Assembly (NCBI GenBank): GCA_963793335.1
Contig: CAWBZS010000009.1
Location: 162,807 to 226,806 of the forward strand
Source: Sva-07 sp963793335
GTDB lineage: Bacteria; Actinomycetota; Acidimicrobiia; Acidimicrobiales; Ilumatobacteraceae
DNA: 64,000 bases
Direction of reading: 5' to 3'
Made by a program: the position numbers and the translations under genes. Positions 53,042 through 62,405 of this stretch are shown piece by piece (positions within the stretch are counted from its first letter, which is position 1; each line of letters starts with the position of its first letter). A model generated the notes under the pieces. It did no database searches. It saw nothing but the letters and a program-made list of their open reading frames with translations, and was not told the DNA's origin.

Positions 53042-53857
53042 TCAGACAGCGGGGCTGGCAGGTGCATCGGAGAAGTCGACCGAGGTGAGCCGGTAGCGGA
53101 AGAAGACCCCCTCGGCCCGTTGCGGGGTCGCCCAGTCCCAACCCACATCGCCCGACCCGGCGACACCGACCCCGTTCTCGGCGGCCAGCGTCGAGTCGAC
53201 CGACCCACCGAAGGACTTGTAGCCGCCTGGAGTGACTGCGTCGCTCCATCGCTGCAGCTCGAGCGAGCGAAGCGCTCCCCCGTCGTCGACGTCGACCTCG
53301 ACATCGACGCTGGTTCCACCGGCGTCGAGACTCACCACTGCCCGCCGATCGTCGATGCCACTCCATCGAGCACCCGACTGCGGCGCAAGCGCCTGCGGCA
53401 ACCACACCACGGTTTCGGCTGCGAGCCGACCCTCGGCGCTCCGACGGACATCGGGACCCGAGCTCCGCACCACTGGAATCAGGCCGTGAAGTCGGAACTC
53501 CAATCGGGCGCCCGTGACGCCGAGCGCATCTGCACCGACGAACCGAAGCAGGCGCCCACCGACGACGGGCGCCCAGACAAAGCCCGTGCCGGCGCGCAGG
53601 ATCTGTCGCGCCGAGAATGGGAGCCAGCGGCCGCCCAGTTTGATCTCCCCGGCCATCGACAACCGGACGACCGAGGACAACCCGACGCCGTCCGGCAGGA
53701 CCCGGCGAAGGTACCGCTGCGCTGGCGCCGGGAGATCGGACAGGGTCGCGGGGTCGAATCGTGGTGGCGTGGTCGTCGTCGGGCTTGCGAGTTCTGCCCA
53801 CGTCGCATCAGCGAACTCGACGTGGGTGCTGCCCGAGTTGGATCGGCGTGGTGCCAT
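53042..53857 (-). CDS. Conserved hypothetical protein, DUF6544-like
   Basis: A 271-residue soluble protein with no signal peptide. Features are LPAPAQRYLRRVLPDG near residue 42, VRLSMAGEIKLGGRWLPF, RLHGLIPVVRSSGPDVRRSA and GYKSFGGSV towards the end. This pattern is what I recall for DUF6544 proteins, found singly in many actinobacteria; no function is known. It is convergent with the second P450, 41 bases away. Confidence 0.65.
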   Translation of the reverse strand: MAPRRSNSGSTHVEFADATWAELASPTTTTPPRFDPATLSDLPAPAQRYLRRVLPDGVGLSSVVRLSMAGEIKLGGRWLPFSARQILRAGTGFVWAPVVGGRLLRFVGADALGVTGARLEFRLHGLIPVVRSSGPDVRRSAEGRLAAETVVWLPQALAPQSGARWSGIDDRRAVVSLDAGGTSVDVEVDVDDGGALRSLELQRWSDAVTPGGYKSFGGSVDSTLAAENGVGVAGSGDVGWDWATPQRAEGVFFRYRLTSVDFSDAPASPAV

Positions 53858-54137
53858 CGGCGTGCCTCCTCTGCGGTGGACGATGCGCTCGAGTCACCAG
53901 CCTCTCGCTCGGGCCGCCCCGATCACAGGGCCGAAGGCCCCGTCACCGCGCGATCGCCGCGGGTTGCGGACATCGCCGACCGGACGATGTCGGCGAGCGC
54001 GACGCCACCACCCGGCGACGCCCCGCCTGTGTACTGCGACACGCTTGGGCGACCCTCGTTCACGGGCGTGTCCTTCGGCCCTACACACGCCCCCATGAGG
54101 CGTGTTGTGACTGGACGTGAGAGCCCAAGGAGGCGTC

Positions 54138-55502
54138 ATGACGAAGACGCACCGTGTCACAGGAACAGCCGAACCAGGGCGCCGGCGTCGCAGTAGCTCA
54201 CGCCGTGGCCGAGGCCCCCGGCGGGTCGCCGTCGGTGCTGCCATCACCCTCGGCCTCGCGGCCTGCGGCGGCGGGTCCGGGTCAGGAGACCGCGAGACCG
54301 CCGAGCGACCGACCCCGATCGGCGTCGCCGCTGCGGTGGTCGACGCCCACGGCCCCGACGACGGATTCGCGGCCGTGCTGTACGCGCTCGATGCCGGCCA
54401 CACGACGGCCCAGCTCGCCGACGCCGCCCTCGGGTCGGCGCTCGAGCGCGACGGCACCGTGGAGGGAGTCGAGCCGGACGGGCCACAACACCACCTCATC
54501 GTTGCGCCGGTCGCCGGACTCACCAGTGGGTCGAGCGAACCGGTCCAGCACACACCCGACGAGGTCCGAGCGGCGATGGACGGCGAGCTGGGAACGGTGG
54601 CGACCTACGCGTTGCTCGGCGCCACGCTCGGTCTGAGTCCCGAAGACGTGCTCGGCGACCCGGACGCCGCCTCCCCGAACCCCGAGACGACCCGGCGGAG
54701 CGAGGAGATGATCGCCGTCCTCCTCACCCTGATGGACGTCGGCTACTCGTTCGACCAAGCGCTCACGGGGTGGTTGTTCGGGGAGACCGACCTCGCAATC
54801 GGTGTCGACCGATCCGGTGAGACCTCGACCGGGGTCTCGCTCGGTGGGTACCCCGTCGCTCCGTGCCTGGCACTGCGCGACGCGAACGGACAGGTCGTGG
54901 CACCTGCGGGCTCGGGCCCGAATGCGCTGTTCGTGTCGCCGACGTGTGCTCGTGCGCTGACTGCCGGAACGATCACGTTCGACGACATCGGCTCGCTCCT
55001 CGACGGCGACGCCGATGGTCCCGCAGCCGACGAGGCCGCCCCCGCCGGCGGTGACGGCGAGGAACCGAGCGGCGACGTGCGCTCGTTCAGCGGCCCGATC
55101 GACCTCGACCAGTTCGGGGGCGGAGACGGCATCGTGGCGAACACCGGCCGCCTCGAGGCCGGCGCCGACCTCACCGGGACGATCGAGTTCTACGGTGAGG
55201 GCCCGGTGTTCGCGTCCGAAGACGGCGGATCGGAATCCTGGGTTTGCAGCGGGATCCGGGTCGTGCTGCCCCCCGGTGCGGTCGTTGCGACGGGATCGAC
55301 CACGTACGCCGGGGCAGCAGAGTTCTACGTGGCATTTCAGTCCGGCCGGTGCCCGGGCACTCCGGACTTCGAGGGGCCGCTGCCGACGTCGATCGTCGCG
55401 TCGATCGACGCGGCGACCCTGACCGTGTCGTTCACCACCGTCGACGAGGAGGACGGCACCGAATCGACGTTCGAGTTCGTCGCCGACGAAGTGACCGACT
55501 GA
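54138..55502 (+). CDS. Putative lipoprotein, unknown function
   Basis: A 454-residue exported protein. A very basic N-terminus (several Arg runs) leads to a hydrophobic stretch and lipobox LAAC near residue 43. The middle is helical (LLGATLGLSPEDVLGDPDA, LMDVGYSFDQALTGWLFG). After an Asp/Glu/Gly-rich linker near 300, the C-terminal 150 residues look beta-rich. No family is recognised. AAGGAGG four bases before the ATG at 54138 fixes the start. The preceding 280 bases (53858-54137) hold nothing I can name. Confidence 0.65.
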   Translation: MTKTHRVTGTAEPGRRRRSSSRRGRGPRRVAVGAAITLGLAACGGGSGSGDRETAERPTPIGVAAAVVDAHGPDDGFAAVLYALDAGHTTAQLADAALGSALERDGTVEGVEPDGPQHHLIVAPVAGLTSGSSEPVQHTPDEVRAAMDGELGTVATYALLGATLGLSPEDVLGDPDAASPNPETTRRSEEMIAVLLTLMDVGYSFDQALTGWLFGETDLAIGVDRSGETSTGVSLGGYPVAPCLALRDANGQVVAPAGSGPNALFVSPTCARALTAGTITFDDIGSLLDGDADGPAADEAAPAGGDGEEPSGDVRSFSGPIDLDQFGGGDGIVANTGRLEAGADLTGTIEFYGEGPVFASEDGGSESWVCSGIRVVLPPGAVVATGSTTYAGAAEFYVAFQSGRCPGTPDFEGPLPTSIVASIDAATLTVSFTTVDEEDGTESTFEFVADEVTD

Positions 55503-55579
55503 CGTCATCACCCGTGAGTACACCGACCTCGACGCTCTCGTGGGGGCAAGCACCTGTTGGCTTGATCAGATGTCGGCGG

Positions 55580-56305
55580 AAGTCGTCGAGGGCGAAGTGC
55601 AGTGACACGACCCAGTTGGGTGCATCGACGATCTCGCTGATCCGCAGGTTGGCAGCGGTGCTGCACAACAGGTACGCGTCCGCCGGTTCGAGTCCGCGAT
55701 TCACTCCGAGCCACTCGATCATGTACCGGGTCGCAGTGCGGGCATTCTCGTAGAGGTCCGGGCCGTGAGCAGTCGCGATGTGCACGTCTGGGTCCGACAG
55801 GGCAGGTGGGCTCCGTCTCCGGGCCTGGAACTCGGCGACGTCGAGATCGCGGCGCACCGACAACCGGATGGTCGCCGTCATCGGTGACTCCACACCGGCC
55901 CGCGGACCTCTCCGTCTCCTCGAGCGGCATGGCAATCGCCGATCGAGAACAGTGCACCGTCAGCATGAATCGGGAGCCATGCAGTCGAGCCGGCCACGAG
56001 GCCCTCGTGTCGAGGTTGCCACCGTTGGAGCGCTGCGGAAACGTGTCGAGGCGGCCGCTCTCGCGGGGCGACACCGATCACGCCCGGAAATACCTCAGCG
56101 GGAAGTTCGATTCCGTCCGGGAACCGACAGATCGCACCATCGAGCTCCCGATGGTGAAGGTGTGCCGAATCGAAATCATCGGCCAACAACCCGAAGCGTG
56201 GATTGAGGCCGCCTCAGCCCCAACCCTTGTGTTCCATCTGCAAGATGTCGAGGAGCGTGACCGGCGATACGCCGTGCGATCTCTGCGACACCCCCTCGTC
56301 AAGAT
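55580..56305 (-). pseudogene. Acetamidase/formamidase, 5'-truncated with several frameshifts
   Basis: Read on the minus strand from about 56305, pieces of one FmdA/AmdA-type amidase follow in order but in different frames: LLDILQMEHKGWG, then an in-frame stop, NPRFGLLADDFDS, GIELPAEVFPGVIGVAPRE, SNGGNLDTR, GALFSIGDCHAARGDGEV, GVESPMTATIRLSVRRDLD, and ATRYMIEWLGVNRGLEPADAYLLCST with NLRISEIVDAPNWVVS. At least three shifts and one stop are present. The first third of the protein is missing: the match ends where a DUF222-HNH gene begins on the other strand. The gene is clearly dead. Confidence 0.8.
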
Positions 56306-56311
56306 GGAGGT

Positions 56312-57553
56312 ATGACTTCGACGGTGACATCGACGCAGTGGAGCACAGCGCTCGACGTCGCCGACCATGCCATCGTCGCCGTGCGACGCTCCCGCGCCGC
56401 CCAACTCGACGCCGTCCACACCGTGGTCGAGTCGGGCCGCTGGCACATCCACGGCTTCCGCTCGCCACACGCCTGGCTGACTACCACCACCTGCGAAGCA
56501 CCCGGTGCCGTGCGCACCACCTTGCATCTGGCCGACCGCATCCAGCGCATGCCGATCGTGAAGGACCGCTTCGCCGACGGTGTCCTCGCCGAATCGGCCC
56601 TGCGACTGCTCGCCGACGCCTGGCATGCCGACATCGCAGATGCGTTCGCTCGAGACGAGGAACTCCTGGCGGGCTGGGCGATGACCCTGGCCCACCGCGA
56701 CTTCAAGATGGTGCTGCAGACTTGGCGACTTCATGCCGACCCAGACGGCTCCGAGCGAACCGCAGAGGAACAGTTCGAGTCGCGGTCGCTCCACCTGTCC
56801 GAGCTCCTCGACGGCATGGGACGACTCGACGGGCTGCTCGATCCCGAAGGCTTCCGAATCGTCCAGGAAGCCATCCGCGCACTCGCGCAACGGGCTGACG
56901 GCGACGACCGCACCGCCGCCCAACGACGCGCCGACGCACTCGTTGCGATGGCCAAACAGGCACTCGCCGAGTTCGAACCAGCAGTCGGCGCCAAACGCAG
57001 GCGACCCAAGGTCGTCGCCACCATCGCCTACGACGACCTCGTCGCCGCCACGAGAGGCGGCATCCTCGACACCAACTCCGGGCGCACCAGCCTCACCCCA
57101 CAGGCCGTACGCCGATTGGCCTGCGATGCCGGCATCCACCGGCTCATCACCGGGCCCGAGAGCACGATCCTCGACTACGGACGCCAGACCCGCACCGTGT
57201 CCGACACCCAGTTCGACGCGCTCGCACTACGCGACCATGGCTGCCGGATCCTCGGCTGCCCCGTCCCGCCGGGCGGCTGCGACGCCCACCACAGCATCCA
57301 CTGGGCCGACGACGGCAACACCGACCTCGACGACCTCGTGCTTGCCTGCTGGTACCACCACCACTGGCTGCACGAGCAGCACTGGAGTATCCAGCCCCTC
57401 GGGGCCGGCCACTTCATCCTCGTCGACCCGGATGGCAACGCCCATCCGCTCAAGCCGCCCCTGATCGGCCTTGCCGTCCCACCGACGCTGCCGTTCGAGC
57501 CATTCGATGACCTGGGGTCTCAACCGGACCCCAACGATCGCGCATCGCACTGA
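56312..57553 (+). CDS. DUF222-HNH endonuclease-like protein (13E12 type)
   Basis: A 413-residue protein: an N-terminal helical DUF222 region (about 1-290) and a C-terminal HNH nuclease domain, with CRILGCPVPPGGCDAHHS, HWADDGNTDLDDLVLAC and YHHHWLHE giving the His-Asn-His core and zinc Cys. This is the 13E12 family, which is multicopy in actinobacteria and part of a repetitive element in mycobacteria. GGAGG lies only two bases before the ATG at 56312 and 14 before an in-frame GTG (56324), so the true start is unclear. It abuts the truncated end of the acetamidase pseudogene, consistent with insertion or deletion there. Confidence 0.88.
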   Translation: MTSTVTSTQWSTALDVADHAIVAVRRSRAAQLDAVHTVVESGRWHIHGFRSPHAWLTTTTCEAPGAVRTTLHLADRIQRMPIVKDRFADGVLAESALRLLADAWHADIADAFARDEELLAGWAMTLAHRDFKMVLQTWRLHADPDGSERTAEEQFESRSLHLSELLDGMGRLDGLLDPEGFRIVQEAIRALAQRADGDDRTAAQRRADALVAMAKQALAEFEPAVGAKRRRPKVVATIAYDDLVAATRGGILDTNSGRTSLTPQAVRRLACDAGIHRLITGPESTILDYGRQTRTVSDTQFDALALRDHGCRILGCPVPPGGCDAHHSIHWADDGNTDLDDLVLACWYHHHWLHEQHWSIQPLGAGHFILVDPDGNAHPLKPPLIGLAVPPTLPFEPFDDLGSQPDPNDRASH

Positions 57554-57560
57554 TCCGCGA

Positions 57561-57704
57561 GCGACGCTGCTTGGGGTCAGCCGAACGATGCTCGACGAGC
57601 GGACATATCGAGACGAGATCCACCACCTCCGCATCGGACCGTGTGTTCGTTTCCGACGGCAGGAACTCGAAGACTTCGTGGCCAGGCTCCACGCGACACG
57701 CTGA
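57561..57704 (+). pseudogene. Excisionase-like helix-turn-helix (HTH_17) remnant
   Basis: A short stretch reads ATLLGVSRTMLDERTYRDE then IHHLRIGPCVRFRRQELEDF and ends in a stop. It resembles the HTH_17/excisionase family (LLGVSRTTVYELIRAGELPHLRIGRRVRF type), with the middle altered and no own start codon. It follows the HNH gene by a few bases and lies 250 bases from the tRNA-Ala fragment, so it may be a relic of an integrative element. Confidence 0.55.
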
Positions 57705-57925
57705 CGCCGACCACGTCGAGTACACGCTCATCGACCGCACTGATTCGCCGCGTTGCTGCGGCGTTGGTGTCTGCACCACCGCAGCGCTGACCGACCGTTC
57801 ACGCTGTCGCGCCATCACGCTCTGCCCTTTGTGCTGCGCTCAGTTGGCCTCGGCTTCGTCGCCACGATTGGCGGGCACGACGCTCCAGCCGTAGCCCATC
57901 TGCACCCCTCGACCCGAAAACGACG

Positions 57926-57953
57926 AAACCCCAGGCCTGTGACCTGGGGTTTT
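57926..57953 (-). terminator. Terminator downstream of the tRNA-Ala fragment
   Basis: AAACCCCAGG and CCTGGGGTTT form a 10-bp stem with a 7-base loop; on the minus strand it is followed by CGTCGTTTT. It begins three bases after the tRNA 3' end and looks like the original tRNA terminator. Confidence 0.7.
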
Positions 57954-57956
57954 CCG

Positions 57957-58000
57957 TGGAGCTAAGGAGAATCGAACTCCTGACCTCTTCCATGCCATGG
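57957..58000 (-). other. 3' fragment of tRNA-Ala(GGC), attachment-site-like
   Basis: On the minus strand the 44 bases start CCATGGCATGGAAG (anticodon loop and 3' anticodon stem), continue AGGTC, T-arm AGGAG-TTCGATT-CTCCT and end TAGCTCC-A, the acceptor 3' strand with discriminator. The 5' half of the tRNA is absent; upstream sequence does not fold with it. Such 3' pieces are the usual direct repeat left by integrases that insert into tRNA genes. The retained terminator suggests this side is the original chromosomal flank. Confidence 0.8.
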
Positions 58001-58083
58001 CTCACATCCAGAGATGATTTTAGCACAAGAGAGTTGTTGCTATGTAACGCCTGCGGCACAAGGGCGTTGTAGGAACTGCGCAA

Positions 58084-58125
58084 ACGGAAGAGGTCTACGA
58101 GGTGCGAAACCTAGACCTCTTCCGT
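58084..58125 (-). terminator. Hairpin after the cell-wall-binding protein gene
   Basis: ACGGAAGAGGTCTA and TAGACCTCTTCCGT are a perfect 14-bp inverted repeat with a 14-base loop, 120 bases past the minus-strand stop at 58245. The arm shares GACCTCTTCC with the tRNA-Ala fragment nearby. No T run is present. The rest of 58001-58244 shows nothing recognisable. Confidence 0.6.
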
Positions 58126-58244
58126 CACCAGAGTCCGCTCCCAAATTGAGTGCCGCGTCTGGCAGCGCTTGCCCGGTCGGCAAACCTCGAACCTCACCCG
58201 GTGGGGCCTTCGATGACGATGGTGTGATCCTTGAGAGGAGCGCT

Positions 58245-60272
58245 TCACCCAGGGGTCGCCGGGATCGCGCAAGCACCACGGTTGGTGGTCAGATCGCACA
58301 ACGTCGACACGGCCGACCACCGGAGCCCGGAGTTCACCTGGCCGGGTCGCGGGCGGGCGTTGGTGTCGAGCAGACGGCTGGCTGAGATATCGATGCTGTA
58401 GCCGGTGTCGGCTCGCAGCCAATGGCGTTCCTCTCGCCCGTTGTGCTCGAACACGTAGAACGGGAAACTGAGCGGGGTCGGCGCCACGGTTGAGTTGGTC
58501 TGGTTCGGCAGGGGACCGGCGCCGCCGCTGGGATCGAGCCGAGCCCACAGGTTGTTGCCCTGGATCACCGACAATGACGGATCCACGTACCAGCACGCCA
58601 GGTTCTTGCCGTCGGCTCGACAGGACCGGCTGACCGCCCCGCCGGTTGACGTGATGCCGGGGACGGGCAGGATCGCGGGGAGGCCCGGATGCAGAATCAG
58701 CGCTGCGTACTCCTGCTGGCACAGTGGGCATTTCTGTCCGGGGGAGAACCACGGACTCCAGGCCCGGTCCCGCCGTTCCTGTTCGGTCGGCGGCTGGCCG
58801 GCGGTGCCGGTTGCGGTGCAGTAGCGCTCGGCGATGCCGCGTGCAACATCGTCACCGACGATGTTGACGTCCATCCGCTCGATGGCTGTGAACGGTGCCC
58901 CGACTCCGGCGCTGTCGTACTGCCACATGCCGATACCGGGATGCCAGAAGGCTCGGAAGTAGGTCGTGGCCGCGTCCGCGAAGGCGTACAGGCCAAGGTT
59001 TCCGCTGGCGTTCGTGTTCTCGTCGCGGCGGCCGTCCCACTCGTCGAAGCGCGACAGCGTCATCGGCGACGGCGCGGTGGTCGGCGTGGTCGCCGCACCG
59101 GATTCCTTGAAGATTGGCGAGACCATCATTGCCGCTAGGCGGTCGGAGTTGATCGAGGTGCAACCAGCGGCGCGGTATTGTTCGGCGACGTCCAACGCCG
59201 TGGATCGGATCGAGGCCAACGGTCCTTCGCCGAGGTAGCGCGGAGTGACAGGGCACGGGACAAGACGGCCGACGTTGTCCGAGAGCGCGCCGTTGCCGCC
59301 AAGCACAACGGTTGTCGCCGGCCCCAGACGGGTGAGTTGGAGGGCGCCTTCGTGGCTGAGGCACGTTCTCGGGACCAGCAGCACGGCACCTCCGAGCCGG
59401 GCCGCAGCTGCGCCGGCGGCGAGAGCGTCAGGGTAATTCTCGCCTGTCGCCAGGAACACGGTCGACACCGTGGCGGGGAAGAGGATGGCCGATATTGCGG
59501 CCGACGTCCCGTAGCGATCCGCACCAGCGATGCGCTCCGTCCTTGCGACGTCTTCGAGCTGACTGAGGACGGCCGTGCTCGCTGCGTTGAGCCCTCCAAG
59601 CAACACGATCCGCGATGGATCCAATCGTCTCAGCTCGCTAAGGGTCGAACGGGGAATGCGGTTTGCGTCGACGAGCAGCAACGGCGCGTTCAACCGCGCC
59701 GCTGCCGGTGCCGCCGAAAGGGCATCCGCGAAGTTGCGACCGGTGGCAACGAACACCGTGCTGGCACCGTTGGGAAAACGCGACCGGGAAAGCGCAACAG
59801 CAGTCATGAAGCGGTCGGCTCCAGCGACACGCCCGACCGGTCCGGTCGTGTATTGCTCCAGTTGGGTGCGCACAGCGTCGCTGACCGCGTTGGATCCACC
59901 CACGACCACGATGCGTCGCGGTCGCAGATTGTCGAGCGCCCGTACCGTGGACGCCGGAATCAGCGCGCGGTCCGTGAGCAGGACCGGTGCGTCATCGATC
60001 GCTGCAATCGGACCCGCAGCAAGGGCATCGGGGTGGTCGCGGCCGGTAGCAACGTAGACCGTCTCCACACCGGGAGCGAAGTAGCGAATCGCAATCGCGG
60101 CGGCCGTGTCGAAGCGATCCGTGCCGGCAACGCGTTCGACTGTGGCAGCAGCGACGGGCGTGGCAAGGGACGCCACGGTTGCGAAAGACGCGAGTACCGC
60201 GAAGGCCACGACCCACCTCATAGCTGACGTCAGCGAGCGCCGGCAATATCCGTCTGGAACTGCTCTAACCAT
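58245..60272 (-). CDS. Exported protein with three cell-wall-binding repeats (CWB2) and an unknown C-terminal domain
   Basis: A 675-residue secreted protein. The signal peptide covers about 1-42 (RWVVAFAVLASFATVASLA). Three CWB2 repeats of about 95 residues each follow, every one opening with RVAGTDRF, RVAGADRF or RIAGADRYGTSAA and containing YVATG/FVATG/FLATG plus DALAAG or DALSAAP and VVGG/LLGG/VLGG. From about 350 to the end is a domain I do not recognise: FKESGAATTP, ENTNASGNLGLYAFADA, GIGMWQYDSAGVG and a CPLCQQEY pair. The GMWQYDS region recalls lysozyme-like enzymes (low confidence). The GAGG four bases before ATG 60272 supports the start. It lies inside the putative tRNA-Ala island. 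Confidence 0.8.
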   Translation of the reverse strand: MVRAVPDGYCRRSLTSAMRWVVAFAVLASFATVASLATPVAAATVERVAGTDRFDTAAAIAIRYFAPGVETVYVATGRDHPDALAAGPIAAIDDAPVLLTDRALIPASTVRALDNLRPRRIVVVGGSNAVSDAVRTQLEQYTTGPVGRVAGADRFMTAVALSRSRFPNGASTVFVATGRNFADALSAAPAAARLNAPLLLVDANRIPRSTLSELRRLDPSRIVLLGGLNAASTAVLSQLEDVARTERIAGADRYGTSAAISAILFPATVSTVFLATGENYPDALAAGAAAARLGGAVLLVPRTCLSHEGALQLTRLGPATTVVLGGNGALSDNVGRLVPCPVTPRYLGEGPLASIRSTALDVAEQYRAAGCTSINSDRLAAMMVSPIFKESGAATTPTTAPSPMTLSRFDEWDGRRDENTNASGNLGLYAFADAATTYFRAFWHPGIGMWQYDSAGVGAPFTAIERMDVNIVGDDVARGIAERYCTATGTAGQPPTEQERRDRAWSPWFSPGQKCPLCQQEYAALILHPGLPAILPVPGITSTGGAVSRSCRADGKNLACWYVDPSLSVIQGNNLWARLDPSGGAGPLPNQTNSTVAPTPLSFPFYVFEHNGREERHWLRADTGYSIDISASRLLDTNARPRPGQVNSGLRWSAVSTLCDLTTNRGACAIPATPG

Positions 60273-60409
60273 GAACCCTCATCCCCGAGTGTCTCGACAC
60301 CGCACCCGACCATAGATGCCTACGGTCCGTGTTCGGCCCCGGGGCGCCGACGGCCCCGTGATTGATGTTGCCTCACCTCCGCCTCGATTTGGTGGATGGG
60401 ACCGGGCAG

Positions 60410-60778
60410 CCGAAAGACGCCCGCACACTCCCCAGCCCCAAAAAGCCGCCCCGCTCATCCTGCAGCGGGAATGGCCGTGACCCGTCTCGCGAGCGCCTTG
60501 CTCGTTGAGATCAATGACGAAATGATCGCCGCCGAACGCCGCTACATCTCAGCCGCCAGCGTCGCCGACATCGACGGAATCGAACCCGAACTACACTCCC
60601 AGCCAGCCGCCCGAGCGACTGACAACCAACAAGAGGAACAGCCGAAAGACGCCCACGCATTCCCCCAGCCCCAAAGAGCCGCCCTGCTCATCCTGCAGCT
60701 CGAACAGCCGTGGGGGGTTCCGCGAGCACCTTGCTCGTTGACATCAATGACGAAATGATCGCTGCCGAACGCCGCTAC
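60410..60778. repeat. Direct repeat array A-B-A' left of the IS1380-type element
   Basis: Unit A (60410 to about 60546, from CAGCCGAAAGACGCCC to GAACGCCGCTAC) recurs with changes as A' at 60639-60778. Between them lies unit B (about 60549-60637, from CTCAGCCGCCAGC to AACCAACAAGAGGA). B recurs right of the IS at 62406-62495. The order A-B-A'-[IS]-B' implies a tandem A-B duplication interrupted by the IS. Part translates as EINDEMIAAERRY, but no real gene is evident. Confidence 0.85.
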
Positions 60779-60833
60779 CTTAGCCTTGATCCACCGATCG
60801 GTGGGGTGAGGGGTCGCGTATCCGCGTGAAGAG

Positions 60834-60895
60834 GTCTCCTGGGCTGGGACGATGTACGTCTCTTACCTCGTCGCAGCAACCACAGCCCAGGAGAC
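60834..60895. repeat. 13-bp inverted repeat in the leader of the IS1380-type transposase
   Basis: GTCTCCTGGGCTG and CAGCCCAGGAGAC pair perfectly across 36 bases and end eight bases before the transposase start. They could form a hairpin hiding the start from outside transcripts, a known way for insertion sequences to limit transposase; that role is inferred. Confidence 0.7.
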
Positions 60896-60902
60896 ACTTT
60901 CA

Positions 60903-62235
60903 GTGAGTCGAGTATCGCAGACCCTGGATCGGATTCACGCGACCTTCGACGACGACAATCTCGTCGCGAACGCCGGGCTGTTGCTGCCGGCGACGCTGGT
61001 CGAACGCCTCGGTGTCGAGGCGTTGATCAACACGACGGTGCGTCTCGATGGCCGGGTGGGTGGAGCGTCACCGGGGCGCAAGGTGTTGACGTTGATGAAC
61101 ACGATGCTCGCCGGCGGGTCGCACATCGATCATGCCGACATGTTGCGCGCCGGGGCGTCCGAGGTCGGTGGTGTCGCATCGGGTGATGGCACCCTCGACG
61201 CTCGGCACGTTCCTGCGCAGCTTCACGTTCGGTCATGTCCGCCAGCTCGAAGCGGTCAACGACGTCGCGCGTCAGCGGGCGTGGGCGGCAGGCACGGCGC
61301 CGGGCGCGCTGGTGGTCGATGTCGACTCCACGATCTGTGAGGTGGTCGGCAAGGCCAAGCAGGGCGCCGGCTACGGCTACACCCACGTGCTCGGCTATCA
61401 CCCGTTGCTCGCCACGATCGCCGGGATCGGGTGAGATCCTGCACGGCCGACTGCGGAAAGGATCGGCGAACACCCAGCGCGGCACGAAACGCTTCGTCAA
61501 CGAGCTCGTCGCCCGCGCCCGACGCGACGATCCGGATCGGGCGTTGACGGTCCGGTTCGATTCGGGGTTCTGGAACAACGCCACGATGATCAACCTGACC
61601 CGTCTCGACGTGCGCTACACGATGGCGATCAGAACCAACGTTGCTGCGGTCCAGGCAGCGATCGCGGGCGATCGACGAGACTGCGTGGCAGTCGATCGAC
61701 TACACCTGAGACGGCGAAGCCGAAGTCGCCGAATGCGACTACACCTCCGGCCAAGGCACCAAACGAGTGACGCGGCGGATGATCGTTCGCCGGACCCGAC
61801 TTGACCGGCAAGACCCAGCAGAAGCTGTGGCCCGACTGGCGTCACCACGCGTTCCTCACCGACCTCGACGGTGACGTCATCGACGTCGACCGGTTCCATC
61901 GCGAACACGCCACCGTCGAACTCGCCATCAAAGATCTGAAGGCCGGCGCCGGCCTCGAGCACCTCCCGTCGGGTGTGTTCTGGGCGAACTCGGCGTGGTT
62001 CCAGATCGCGATCCTCGCGCACAACATGATGCGTTGGACCGCCCGCCTCGGCGGACACGACACCGACCGCCTGATCGTTGCGCGCACCATCCGCACCCGA
62101 CTGCTCGCGCTGCCCGGCCGGCTCGTCAACCGCGCCGGACAACCCACCCTGCGGCTGCCGTCGCGTTGGCCCTGGGCCGACACGTTCACCAAGATCCTCG
62201 ACACGCTCCGAGCGCTCGAACCCGTCCCGACCTGA
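60903..62235 (+). pseudogene. IS1380-family transposase, broken by several frameshifts
   Basis: The DDE transposase reads in at least four pieces: SRVSQTLDRIHATFDDDNL to about 61180; STLGTFLRSFTFGHVRQLEA to about 61430, with first Asp in VVDVDSTICEV; LHGRLRKGSANTQRGTKRF to about 61680, with second Asp in VRFDSGFWNN; then KTQQKLWPDWRHHAFLTD to 62235, with the Glu in HATVELAIKDLKAGAGLEH. The likely start is the GTG at 60903. All three catalytic acids survive, but in different frames, and a stop lies near 61707, so no functional enzyme is made. Confidence 0.85.
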
Positions 62236-62405
62236 CACGCGGCTCAGCGGTCAGGCGCGCCGCAGAACCGACCCAGCGCCACCAACCCAACCAGCTCCCG
62301 GCCTGCTTCGTCACGCCCCACCGACGATCGGGCCGACTCACGCCGCCTCGGCCACCCGAGCCCGCCTCACCAGCCGATCACCGAGCCCGAGTCGGTGGAT
62401 CGAGG

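Larger units (their letters stand above)
60784..62405 (+). mobile_element. IS1380-family insertion sequence, degenerate
   Basis: The 1622-bp element is bounded by imperfect inverted repeats: left CCTTGATCCACCGATCGG and right, read inward, CCTCGATCCACCGACTCGG. Flanking bases CTTAG (60779-60783) and CTCAG (62406-62410) look like a target duplication with one change. The size and CCT ends suit the IS1380 family. It carries one broken transposase gene and sits exactly at the A'/B' border of a tandem repeat. Confidence 0.85.

Noticed and set aside
50850..53801. Very long open frame on the minus strand (983 codons) opposite the P450 genes
   Set aside because: It is the antisense of two clear P450 genes, has Arg/Gly/Asp-rich low-complexity composition and no recognisable domain; such frames are common opposite GC-rich genes.
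60410..60758. A protein-coding gene in the A-B repeat region
   Set aside because: The frame changes between repeat copies, no start with a ribosome site is present and the repeats have out-of-frame indels.
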